This document shows positions 49,338-61,515 of a stretch of 64,000 bases of DNA, one piece after another (the stretch's first letter is position 1; each line of letters starts with the position of its first letter). Position numbers and translations under genes: made by a program. Below the pieces are notes generated by a model. That model had not been told where the DNA came from, searched no databases, and was given only the letters and a program-made list of their open reading frames with translations. The DNA is taken from contig JAZGTN010000164.1 in NCBI GenBank assembly GCA_037783415.1, positions 868,001 through 932,000 of the forward strand. Direction: 5' to 3'. The DNA comes from Leptasterias polaris (lineage: Eukaryota; Echinodermata; Asteroidea; Forcipulatida; Asteriidae).

Positions 49338-52300
49338 CCAACTCCTCCAGAGATTCTGCCACCAAAGTCCAATACCCAATGCTGTATTTTTTTATAACAA
49401 TCAACTAATTTATACATTTAACCTGAAAACTGAGATCCCAGTTTGATGAAGTACGAAAATCTTTGTCTTCAAAGGTAATTTTCTGAGAGCCCCTCAACAT
49501 AAACATTTCAGGCAAACAAATTAAAAGTTAAAAATTTCCTCTTTTATTTTTCACCACTCATCTTGTATACCTCCCTCTAGTGACAGAAACTGGACAGTTG
49601 AGACGGCTGGGCCCTGTATTAATTCAATCTGAACATTCCCTCCAAAACAAAAATCCAAACAGCATGTTGAGCACGTTTAATTACTGTTTTAAAGTGGTGT
49701 TACTTCTCCATTCACATAAGGCAAACCTTCCTGATCAATCAACAACTCTGAATGAGACTTATTTGTCTACTTTATACGTATTTGGAAGTTGCTTGTGTCA
49801 ACTAGGAAACTAGTGCAGACTATACTCATCAGACTGCTCACAATGACCACCCCTTTTCCGTAAGTTTCCTCTGTACTACTGTACTACTATACTATGGAAA
49901 TGTTTCCATAACATTCACCAGAAAGAACCCGAGTCCTCCCTAGATGGAGGCATGGATAGTTTAATTTTGAGTCAAGTGAGTCAAGACTTCTTGGTGGAAG
50001 GAAGCATTGTGTAACAAACATGTAATGATAGATTTGATAATTGCAGACCTAAAAACACTTTCAGCGAGTTATTCAAGTTAAATCAGGCAGCAAGTTTTAA
50101 GTTATGATTTGTGTAGGTGCATTTTAATGGTTAAAATGTTGATATTTATTGTGGTATTTATTTTTCCAAAGGTTTTTTTGTTTGTTTTAATATGATTACT
50201 TCCACATAAATGGGTAAGCAGTTTTGTTTTCATATTTGCCATCTTGCTTGAGCCTCTTAAAACTCTCTTGAGACATTTTTTAAATACGCTTCTCATACTG
50301 GCCCAAGAGTAAAGATGGTAATCAATTAATTGTTGTGCAAAAGTTGATCATTTATCAATGGTTCCCTATAACCATCCACTAAAACTTTTAAAACGAGACA
50401 AGATAAAATAAACTGTGAAACAAACAAACAAACCATGTGCTCCAAAACAATGCTGGTCTTTTTAATATTTATTAGAACTGAAGAGGGGAACTCCTTTCTA
50501 CATAAGTTATAATGGACACAATAAGTGTGTCTTAAAGAGAACAGCCTCAGTGGGGTAGAGCAACTGATGTGCACTCCCTTACAATAATACCCTGTGTACA
50601 AATTGCCCGGTAGTTTTAACTCCTATAAAAGGGCTGCAACTTTCACAATATGCAACTAGACAACAAACATAATCTAATGTAAAAAAAAATAATAATAATA
50701 ATAAAAGAATATCACAAACAACAGGGCCAATTTTCACTGTTTAACAGTGGATTGGACTTTTTTTGTTCCTGCGGTTAAAAAAAATTGATTTCTTCAGTTA
50801 TTATAAAAAATAACAAAGAGTTGTGCAAAGTGCCCAATAATTTTATCCTTTTGTTCCAAACATTTCAGCACATTGGATGCAAAGTAAAAACAAACTATTT
50901 GTTAACTGTCAATCTTCATTGTTCATTTTGCTGTTAATAATTAACTTATATTACTTCTTTTTATTAGTTTTTATTTATGTTTAATAAAATATTGTAAAAG
51001 CAGAATGGTAAAACCAAAAGAACTTGCACCAAAAGAACTTGCACAACAAAAACTGAAAAAAACAAAACTTTGGAAGTTAGCTGTCACAAGGCAAATGGAG
51101 AACGATAGAAATTATCTTTTTTTGAAGTTGAAAAATGTACAATTGTTTGTATACCAATGCTTACAAGAAACAGCATGTTAATTTCGAGGAAAAAAATTGG
51201 CAATACAATATATTTATAAATGCAGCTCTTGTGTATTTTCAGTACAATCATGTTCTTCTTTACAACTCATTTTTAGCTTTGCAATTAACATATTTATAAT
51301 AACTTACAAGATAATTTATGCAAATAAAGAAGGCCAATAATTAGCATATTTCAGGGCCTTTGGTATTGACAGCTTGTCAATATACTTTGTCTTATAATTA
51401 ATGTCTAACATTTTCACTCAAATTATCCATCTTTTTTTTAACACCACAGCCCAAACAATAATCAACACTAAAAAAAATCAAGATGAGAAAGTAACCATGG
51501 CAACAGTCCATATAAGTGTTTTTGTGCTCACTAGCTGGTAATTTCCAAGTTCACTGATTTACAAATGATTAGTATTGAACCAGTTAAGTTTCAACGAAAT
51601 TTTTTCTCTTAACTGCCTTAAAAAAAAAAAAATAATAATAATAGTAATAAACAATAAAAATCTCAAAGTTCTGACAGAGAAATTATTGTATAATGTCTTA
51701 CTTTGATAGCCAGTATAGAATAGTTCATCCAGGGCACAATAAAGAACACTTAATAAGTAAATATGATAAACTAGGCACAGGACTATTTGGAAATGTGCCT
51801 CTCTTTCAATCTCATAGACTTGTGTGTCTAAAATCAAGATGGCGGCTAAATGTTTACAGATTCTAAGCATCTTTCACTTTCATTGTGCATTTGATGCAGG
51901 ATTTCTAATAAATTAGCAGACTTTTTACAAATTGGGGTATTTTTTTTCGGGAGAAATAACATTGACATAACTATAACACGATTCATTAAATACGGTGTAG
52001 TTCTATCACAAGAAAAGCAGACATAATCTTACAACACATATGACAATTAGATAACCCCTAAAGAGGACAACTTTCTAAAAAATAATAAAAAACCAGAATC
52101 ACCAAGCATTCATTTCAACTTACAATTCATACAAAATAAATCTAACTGTTTGTCGATTGTGATTTATCAGCCTCACAAAATGGTCTTTATTTCAACATGT
52201 TTTAAACATGAAAAAAGGAAACAAATATTAGGTTTTCTTTAACGTTTTTTTAACCATTTGGTTTATCACTTCAAAAGGACAGGCAGGTACTCTAAATTGA

Positions 52301-53009
52301 AGAACAAAAAAAAAATCGAACAACGTAATCACACTTTGGCAACATCTGTTGAACCCTATTTTTGTCCATTTTAAGTCATCACTAATAATATTGTGTAATT
52401 TAATTTTCTTATTACTTTTCACTGTACAATTTTGTATTACTCTATTTATGCTCATATTAAAAACACATTATCTCCAGAATGTTTTTATATCTTGGAACGA
52501 CAATTCTTTTTACCGTAACTCATACAAACAAAACTTGTGTCTGACGAGATTTGGAAGGATCAATAAAACCTCTTAACAAATTAGTCTACTAATCATCACC
52601 CTCATAGGACTTTTCCGAAAGGGTAACCAAACAATAACTTGTACTTATTAGTTCTCTTACATAACCTTTTAAAATATTTCATGAAATATAGTCCACAAGT
52701 TTTACTGATGAAAAATTCTGATTATTTCCTTGCCTTTTTAGATGTGGTTTTTGATGTTAGTTTTAGTTGGTAAATGAAGCAGATGAGATGTGATGCGTTC
52801 ATTCAATGTTACAATTCAACAAAACTTGAATTCTTCTCTGACAAAAGGCCATTTGACACAAATAATTTAACAGGTGAAAAAAAAAAATGCAACAACACTT
52901 CTGTTTGACATCCCTTTGAGACTGAAGTTATAAAGAAAATACATTACCTTAAGGTATATCATTATTTAAGAATATGAGGTTTGTAATGCTGGTCTATGAG
53001 TTAGTTTAG

Positions 53010-53033
53010 AAAAAAAAAAAAAAAAAAAAAAAA
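53010..53033 (+). repeat. Poly-A tract
   Basis: Run of about 23 A; no clear element precedes it. Confidence 0.85.
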
Positions 53034-55619
53034 GGAGAAAACCCAAGATATCGAAAAACAACCAACTAGCAAGGTACAGTAAAACGTTATGTGCACCTGG
53101 AATTGGCTTCTATATGCCTTTATTCGATACATAATCTTAGATTGTCCCCAATTTCAATCAATGCAACATAACTTCCAAACCTCCGCTTAGGCTCCAGCTC
53201 TGTCTCTGATGCCTAAATTTTAAAATACTTTGTAAAATTGATGATGGGGCTCAAGCCTACACTTGGAAAAGCCCCCTTAGCTGGCGCCTTTGTCACTTCA
53301 TGACAATTATCTATCTGTTGTTGTCGCAAAAAGGAAACTCGATAAAAGCCTGATGAATAATTACAAAGAGGTTGAATTATTTATTTTCAAAAGAAAGCTT
53401 TCTCAGATGTGGATAAATCTTTGATTCTCTCTTTAAAGGAACGTCCATTATTCCAAGCAATCATTATTTGTTGTGCGGACTAAAATGGAATTGTAGTGAT
53501 TTCAAAAACTTTTCCTCAGTCACAGAGTAAAAACTGCTGCAGCAAAGTTAGCGTAGTTGTGTCTTTCGCACATGTATAGAAATCTCATTATTGGATCTGG
53601 CTTTACTACAGAAAGATTGGCAGAGCCAAATCTTGATTGATCTTTGAGTAGGTGCTTTCCATAGTTCAGAATCCATTCAACTGTGTCAAAATTGATCAAA
53701 GAACTGAAAATGAACCTAATCTTCCAAGATGTTTTAATGCGTACACAAATGTCTCATAGAAGGCTTAAAAATTAAAGATATGTAACTTCCGTGCTTACTG
53801 CGAAATGTCAAACATTTTTCGACCACCATTCAAAGAAAAATTATGTTTCTTTAAATTGGCAATATTTAGATTTTATGTAACCTTCAACATATCGTTGAAT
53901 TGATTGACTATTTTAGAACCTGCGTTGGGCACAGAGCAGCTGCCTTAATTATAAGAAATCCTGTTAGGTTTCAATGCTGGAATTGTAAAGTTCTTAATGG
54001 TTTTAAGTTAACTGTTTTAGATGAAGCAAACTACAATAGATATAATTATCTGAAGAGAAAACAGGCCCAGTCAGCATTTATGAAGCCCACACTGAAAGCC
54101 ACTGGGTACAATGCAAAAATGTTATTGAACTTAAAAACGAAAAAGAAGCCATTATTACACAAGCATGAATTAAGCATACAGCTGATGTCATGACTAGCGC
54201 ATACAGTATAAATCCACTTGTTATTGAAATCTTACTCAAATAATTAAATTAAGTTTTGATTACAGGTGCATAGTTAGCACAAACATGTCATACTGTATTT
54301 CACCCATGCCAATGTCGTCACCGCACTGCTGTGCCAGCTTTCTCCACGTCTTTCGCCGTTGACATGCATGGTTGGAACAACTGACACAAACCGTATATTT
54401 ATATTCAATATTTTGAACTCCAATATGGTAGACAGCACAGCTGCAGAACACATCCAAAATAGGTCTCTATAAACCAGTTTGCTGTTGTAAGTCAACGCAG
54501 CCAATCAAAATAACACACAAAGTCACATTGGATGTGAAAAGTTAGATTAGAATCTTACACTTGTCAACATTATCTATCAAAAGCAATAGCATCAAACTGA
54601 ATAAATTTACCAGCTTGTTTATGGAGGGATCAGGCGACCTTTTAAATGGTGAACAAAAATGTGTATTAATGTTTCATAATCAAACTTTTCTTAATGGATT
54701 TGCCTATTTTCCCAGTACACCCTGTCGTCCCCCCTCAAAAAAAAAAAACCCCAAAACAACAGCAATAAAATCATCAACATTGTTTGATCAGGGTCTCTAT
54801 AAACAATTCAACAGCTCATTTAAAAAGCCTCTGAAGAACTCTAGTTTCATTCATAAAGCTCCAGAATACCAAACCTGTACTACAAAATCCAAGCCAAATC
54901 AGTCTGAAACAAAGTGGCTCCTTCAGCCTTTAAGTTGGTAGCCTGGACTGTAGACCTTAAATGTGTATCAAACCTGCATTTTGCCCAAGTACAGAGTCAC
55001 CAAGGCTAAGACGTCTGGGTTCAAAACAACAAATAACTCAACTTATTCAATATAAGTCTCTCTTCAAAGTCAAAGCATAAAATCAGAAAATAAACAAAGA
55101 CTTGTTTTGTTTTTTTAATTACTATGTACATTAAATCTTTAACACAAAAACTAGAATCAGCAGTGAAGGAAAAAACATTCTTTATATATAATTTGTTAAA
55201 CCTTTGTACAAATTTGGGGGATAGCTTTTCTCAACGCAACATATCTAACGCATGTATCAAATACAACAGCATATGTGGCATGCGATCACAATGTTTAAAA
55301 AGTTGGCAGCTTTTTTTTTTTTTTTCAATTTATTTTTTTCACATTTGTAATATTTTGTATTTGACATACAAGCGCTCTGTGGATTGTTTGAGCAAACAAG
55401 TACAGCTATGAACTCAACGAGACTTCTGGGAAGTCATTTGCATACAATGGCAGCCTCTTCGTAATATATCCACTCTCTTTCTATTGCTGCATATGTTTGT
55501 GACTCAACATTGTAACGGCCCTTCTGGTTTTACATCACAATAGCCTTCAATTAATTTCAAATTTTGGCTCCTTTCCCCCTGGAAATCCAACTTGAAGATA
55601 CCGTCGTGATGTCCAGTGT

Positions 55620-55625
55620 TTTATT
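55620..55625 (-). terminator. Candidate poly(A) signal of the nuclear receptor gene
   Basis: AATAAA on the minus strand about 700 nt past the TGA at 56324-56326. Other hexamers occur nearby, so this is one candidate among several. Confidence 0.25.
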
Positions 55626-55722
55626 GATCACAGCTTTTTTCTAGTTAGAGTCCTGATGGACTTTTCTCCAGTCCCATCAATTGCCTCTTTCTTTACGTCT
55701 TGTAATGTTGGTCTGCGATTTC

Positions 55723-55751
55723 ACCACACACACACACACACACACACACAA
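55723..55751 (+). repeat. (CA)n microsatellite
   Basis: About 14 CA units. Confidence 0.95.
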
Positions 55752-56323
55752 AAGCGAGATGACAAATTTACAATGCTCTGCTCCATGATTTTGTCATTCA
55801 CAAGTTGCATTTTTGCCTGTTGACCAATGAGATATGCAGGCTCAGCCCGTACAGGGCGTGCTCCATGCGCATGCCCTATACTTGCAGACAACTGACCCTT
55901 GGAAATTGATCACCATATCGCGCTTAACGACAGACTTTAAGGGCAGCAAATATACAATGTATTGATGCAGCAGCAAGCTGACTAGTGTCTGTATTTTTTG
56001 CTTATCTGTGACTGCGTCAATATCATCTAGATTACTTGTAAATGCCTTTATCACAGTTTGCCATGATTTGCTCATCTCCAGTTGGGTAATGCGCCACCAC
56101 AGTTTCCATCCAAATGCGTAATGTTTGTTGCTCAAACCAATTCCACAAGTACTGGGCGACGACCAGGCGTACGCAGTGAGTCTGTCTTTGCTTTCTCACT
56201 TGGCACATTAGAGTCTAATGCCGGACACGTTGCTTGAGTAGAATGGGAGGGGGAGGGTGATGACCGAGGGAGGCCGACCGGGCCACAAACGGTCGGTTCC
56301 GATCCCTGGTTTTGTACGTCTAG

Positions 56324-59300
56324 TCACAATTCAACAGGCCAGTTACTCCACTGTTGTGTTGGCGTAGATACGGATGTAAGCTCTAGGTAGCTGGTGCTGA
56401 TAGTGCGTAGCGTTGGCATACACATGAGCACTTGAGCCAAGAGTCCCGGTTCCTGAACATGATTCTGAGCCAGAACATAAGCAAAGCAGTTCAGAACTTT
56501 CTCCTGGGTTTCTTCCACTTGCCGCTTGTGCTTCAAGCCCTGGTGATCTGAAATATAGATTGGAAAAAAATAATAACAGAATTAAGGCCAGTTTCATTCT
56601 AGAATATCAGTTTTACTTTGACAATTTTGTGAGGTGACTCCCTCTGGTCAAAGACATGGGTCTAATGGACTGCCTCTGAATTGTATTTCAAGATTTGTAT
56701 TAGAAGATTTCAGATTCCCTGCGCTACCACAGACTGAAAACTACATGTGGATTGTTTTTTGTTCTTTACTGGCTACTACATAGGGTCATACTATGGTAAT
56801 GACCCTGAAAACAAATCATGTAATTTTTATCCGAAAGATGGTAATAGATCGATCCATTAAGCCCCGCCTCCTTACGAGTTGACCAATCACAGCCGCGAAA
56901 CCCGATCACCATTAGTGCAAAGATCACCAAACAGCTCAAATGGTGATCAGATTTCGCGGTTGTGATTGGTCAATGAGAAATGGGCGTGGCTTAATGGATC
57001 GGTGTATTGGAGAAAGCATCCCGTGAAACTATTTCATTTGAAGTGCCCCTGTGGAATAGAAATATCACACAATTTTTTTCTTCTTCAAAACTTGAATCTC
57101 CAAAGATTACCAAAAGGCAACTTTTGGAAATTCAAATTTCCGTGGTGACTGTTTGTGAATGCTGCGGCCAGAAAGACCTTGAATAGTTTTAATGTTCTGT
57201 TTCCTGTTTTCTCAAAAAGTAAAACACTGTACTCAGCTGAAACTTCAACAGGTGACTATTATTGTATCTTTCTTGATAATTTTGCCTATAAATCTGCCTT
57301 TCCTTGACAAGAACCCCCCAAACCTATCGTTAAGGAAGAGGAAAATTCATAGAAAATTCATATCAGAAACACCATGACAAATAACACACCTGTCCAGCAG
57401 ACAAATATGACAATCAAATATTTTACCCCCAGCTTGAGGGAGATGTTCTTTTGCAAGGTGGCCTCATTTAACAAGTCCATTAAACCAAGAAAACAGTATG
57501 AGCAGGTCCTTAAAAAACATATAACCAATATTTACAAATAGTTAAAAACTTCAAACTTATTTTGTCACCCTTTACTCTTTTGCACGACTTACAAATTCCA
57601 ATATTGTTTGACCTATCTACATTTTTATGGGTGAATTCAATCTGTCAAGATTTGCAGATTAAAAACACCTGTTAACATAAACCTGACATGCAATTTTGTA
57701 ATTGCAAAAATGAGGGAATTGCCAAGCACAAAAACTTTAAGTGTTTCTTCTGTTTTATATGGCACTAAAAGAAACAGAAGGAAAAAAAGGAACTTTGTTT
57801 ATGTTTCATATTAATGTCTGATATTAGTCTTGCACTCTGAAAATTGTGATAATTTGATTTTGTAAAAAATAGTTAATGGCCTGACATTTCAACCCTAGCA
57901 GAGTCTTTCTCAAAGGCTAATTTGATTTTGCGTGAGAAAATTACTGGGCAATCAAACAAATCACAAACAAAATACCTCCCAGCAAACTGCACTGAGTAAA
58001 ACTTTTCATATCTGCTTGGCTGTGAGGGATACTTCTAACAACTAAATCTCACATTCTACAACTCGCAAGGATTTCTCCTGGAAGCATTTTCATCCTGAGG
58101 GGAAGAAAACTACCGGAAAACTAGAATCTGGAGTTGAAGACTATCAAGGTATGTAATCGATAGTGCGAGACTGAGGACAAAGCTAAGACAAAACCTGAGA
58201 CTTCTTTACAGGTTTCCTCTTGAGGCACAACAACACCAGAGTAGGAGGCTACTACCAGATTTGAAAACCTAATTCTTGAGTGAAAGACTATCGAGGGAAT
58301 AAAATTAAGAGCAATAAGGAAAGAACAGGACAACCACAAAAACTCAGGCAAGTTTTTCTCTTGAGGCAAAAACGCCTTCAAGAAAGAGCAAGAAACCTAA
58401 GATGGAGACTATCATGGGGCTGAAATGATAGCATGAAACAAGGGACAATAAAACAGACACAAATTTGGACAATAATGGTTTGGGAGATCATGTCATACCA
58501 GAGGCAAGAAGAAGGAGAGCTGAGAAGAGCGCCAGGTCATCTTCCTTCAGATGCATGGTCCGAAGACTCTCAGCCAGCCCAAACAATAACTCAAAGAATA
58601 CGGCTAGGTTGAAATCAGTAGCTGTGAAGAAAATGGGAGACAAAGAGTGTTTACAGCTCAGTGTGACATTAATCTATTGTAGTTAGTTTGCTTTTTTAAC
58701 CGTAGCATTTCTAAAAAGTGCAAGATTGCTCCAATTCACACCAACAATTAAATATGAACAGTAGCGGAAGACACTAACGACTTATATGGTTCAGTAAAAC
58801 AGAACAAACACCTACTTTCATAATCCAATATGTCAATGCAAAAAGCATTGGATAAAAAAAAAAAAAGAAAAAAAAAAGCCTTTACAACGTGAGGGGTTTG
58901 AAGCGGAAAACACTGCTCTATCCAAACTATCGGGGATGACACAAACCCAACTGCCCAGAATGACGGTTTTGTATTGAGCTCCTCTAGTGTGAGTAACGCA
59001 TTACAACAAAATTGAGTTCCATTTTGCTTGCACTCAAGTGACAAACCTGTAAGTGTAAACGTTCTACGCAAGCATACATATACAAACACTTAAACTTTTT
59101 GTTTTAGCCTTGGACACAACTGTGGCACAGTAGTTTTTAGTTTCCCATGTCACAAATACATTCACTTTTCTATAACTTCAATCCGAATATAAGCTGCGGC
59201 GCCTATAGATTATAAATATATGATTCAGACATTGATAAGGTGCACCGATATAGAGGCCTCATTTTATTTAATTAAATTTTTGATCAATTTGACATAAAAA

Positions 59301-61515
59301 TTGATTAAATTGGCGCCTTTGGTTTTGTTATATGCATTTTTATACTTTAAAACCCTTTTAAAATTGAAACAAACACAATTTGAGATGTGGGAATAAAATT
59401 CGACTTTAATTCAATTTAGTTCCACACCAGACTTTTGACGAGTGCGGCTATCATCAGTGTTTCTGCAAAGGAACATTATTTTTGTGGAAAACCGTAAAAC
59501 CATCTTCAAATTTGTATTTAAATTATATATTAAAAATTTGCGAGAAAAAAATCCCTCCAAAACCCATCTCTTTACTGCTTGAAATCATTTGACTTGCCGT
59601 AACTTGTGAATAATCATGAAACTTTTTTCCTTCCTCTATATCAGCATTTTACGATCAACGCGCAAAGTTAACCCAAACACTTCACTGCTGTGAATTTCCA
59701 TTACGTCATTATTCTGGTTAGACTCCTTCTCAGTCACACCATTAATATTTGCTGTACACACATGTCCTTGTTGGTGAGACTATTCAAAGTGTGGTGCCCA
59801 GTATGTAAGTGCGCTTGCAAACTTCAACTGAGCAGGGAACAATACTCCCGGGTAGAACATACTATCACGCATACACACTGACATGTGCAGACTAATTGCA
59901 CAAACAACTACAGTCTTTTAAGGAATTCAGCCACTCTGCTTAGAACCCGTGCCCTGCCCCCACCCCCACCCCCAAAATGACATCACAGAAAAATAAACTG
60001 TTGATTAAATCCTCTTATCTCTCAATAAAGTGTTAACCTGCCCCCCCCCCCCCCCCCCACTATTTCTTTGCTGCCGCCTTCCCCCTTCCCCAAATGAAAA
60101 TGTCTAGGTACGCCACTGACATTACATTACATCATTAATGACATGACACTCCCCTAACAAAGAACCTAACATAGCTTTGTGTCTTACTGAGTTTACAAGC
60201 CTGTTCTGATGACAGCCATTCATTCTCCCACATCTGTAAAAGGTGCGTCCGATGATCGTACATCTGGGCAAGCTGCAGTAAGATTACCTCCAGTCCGCCT
60301 GCAAACAATAGATATTGGTTAATGTAGCTCATGTTCAAAACAAATAGATCCCTAAAATCTAGAGTGTGTGTGGTTTTTCCAATTTTTTATTTGAGGTTGA
60401 ACAAAGACAAATTTACTAGAGCAAGATTTGAACCAACGACCTCCAGATTAACATGCCAGCACTCCACCAACTGAGCTATCTATGTAAAATAAGCAAGCTG
60501 AATAATTCTATTTTATCTAATGGAAATTTTAAGACCAGAAGCATATTGGTAATTTGCGACAAGGCTTTGTTTAAATTGCAAAACATCTACCATGACCATT
60601 GGCTTGAACAACAATGGTCTAGAGAAAGTTCTTGGGAACATCAAAGAGACCTCTTGAATCCAATGAGTGTGTTAGCCTAGTCTACCCACATGTAACTTTC
60701 ATCCTTAACCCAATACACCGATCCATTAAGCCACGCCCATTTCTCATTGACCAATCACAACCGCGAAATCTGATCACCATTTGAGCCGTTTGGTGATCTT
60801 TGCACTAATGTTGATTGGGTTTCGTGGCTGTGATTGGTCAACTCGTAAGGAGGCGGGGCTTAATGGATCGATCTATTGTTTCATCAATTGAGAAATTCAG
60901 ACATGCTTCCTTGTACTGCAACAGCAGGTTATAACAAAAAACCACTAACAACAACAGAAAGAACCCCAAATTAACAACAGATGTTTTGTTGAATATTAGA
61001 AAATAATTAATAAAAACAAACGCTGAATGTCCCAGGACATCTAATGTAGACAAATTCAATGAGTGCCAAAATAGCCAAATGATGTATGACAAGTATATAT
61101 ATAGAGAAGGCAGATTACTGCAAAATCCATTCCATCAATACTACCGGACGGATTCCACAGCCATTAACCACTTCACCAGTCCTAGTAATTTTTTGTTTAT
61201 GGCTCATTGCCAATATTTACAGAAATAAATTGCTGTGGATTTCTGTCTGTTCTGGCAGTGGGTAGGCGTCTCCTGAATGTAAAGTGATATAGAGTGGCCC
61301 AAATCCAGCTAGACTTTTTGAGTATGTGAGGGTTGTTGCACCGTCCCCCTCCTCCCCTAGGGTACGCAAGTTGTAGACTTACCCACTTGCAGGAGAATGT
61401 CTTGATCCTCTTTGCTGAAGCCAGTGAAACCGGGGATGCACTCAGCAAAACGGGTTATCTTGTCCCACTGGTCTGCCATGTGCTTGGCTAGGCGCTCCTT
61501 GATCTCTTCCTTGGA
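56324..61515 (-). CDS. Nuclear receptor, ligand-binding domain, last four coding exons (5' part not found)
   Basis: Exons in order: 61383-61515, 60188-60298, 58499-58621, 56324-56547, joined in phase by GT-AG introns and ending in TGA. The first carries FAECIPGFTGFSKEDQDILL, which fits the nuclear-receptor LBD signature of helices 3-5 (F-A-E…F…DQ..LL). The second (LEVILLQLAQMYDHRTH) matches helix 5 and the beta-turn, the third ends LFSALLLLASG (helix 8), and the fourth begins DHQGLKHKRQVEETQEKVL (helices 9-10) and runs into MPTLRTIS (helices 10-11). The pattern is closest, from memory, to NR1 receptors (Rev-erb/E75/ROR/PPAR side). After helix 11 there is no clear activation helix; the protein ends PTQQWSNWPVEL. 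The zinc-finger DNA-binding domain was not found between 61516 and 64000 and probably lies beyond the right edge. Subfamily assignment is uncertain. Confidence 0.88.
56843..57009. mobile_element. Short fold-back element with CCAAT-bearing arms, copy 2
   Basis: Same sequence as the 37.1 kb copy but inverted: aatagatcgatccattaagc at the left, gcttaatggatcggtgtatt at the right. It lies about 300 bp from nuclear receptor exon 56324-56547. Confidence 0.9.
57865..57925. repeat. Copy of 'gaaagactctgctagggtc' repeat word
   Basis: tggcctgacatttcaaccct plus agcagagtctttctcaaagg is the inverse of the sequence at 41795-41840 and similar to 2414-2450. It is probably the end of an interspersed element whose boundaries I cannot set. 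Confidence 0.45.
58090..58400. repeat. Degenerate tandem repeat, period about 140 bp
   Basis: About three blocks share cttgaggcaaaaac / cttgaggcacaac / ctgaggggaag and gactatc words. Two of them translate to similar minus-strand text (LPQEKNLPEF and VPQEETCKEV). It lies in the nuclear receptor intron between exons C and D. Confidence 0.45.
60041..60058 (+). repeat. Poly-C tract
   Basis: Uninterrupted C run preceded by ccccacccccaccccc at about 59957-59973. Confidence 0.9.
60398..60485 (-). mobile_element. tRNA-derived SINE, family 1, truncated
   Basis: Carries the same head (gaaccaacgacctccagatt and ccaactgagctatct) with several substitutions, about 100 bp from nuclear receptor exon 60188-60298 and within the same intron. 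The 5' flank found in the 2.8 kb copy is absent. Confidence 0.7.
60710..60877. mobile_element. Short fold-back element with CCAAT-bearing arms, copy 3
   Basis: Same orientation as the 37.1 kb copy, from caatacaccgatccattaag to gcttaatggatcgatctatt, with a few substitutions in the centre (ttgattgggtttcgtgg). It lies in the nuclear receptor intron between 60298 and 61383. Confidence 0.9.

Larger units (their letters stand above)
47950..55800. other. Intergenic between the NCAPG2 5' end and the nuclear receptor 3' end
   Basis: AT-rich, with poly-G at 49.3 kb, poly-A at 53.0 kb and (CA)n at 55.7 kb. Open frames such as 54561-54941 (plus) are low-complexity and unsupported. A 5' non-coding NCAPG2 exon and promoter may lie between 44200 and about 48300, but I could not fix them. 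Confidence 0.5.

Noticed and set aside
49106..49408. Gly-rich and Pro-rich frames on both strands
   Set aside because: Produced by poly-G tracts.
54561..54941. 126-codon plus-strand frame
   Set aside because: Low-complexity Ser/Asn/Lys text typical of AT-rich DNA; no splice sites, no domain.
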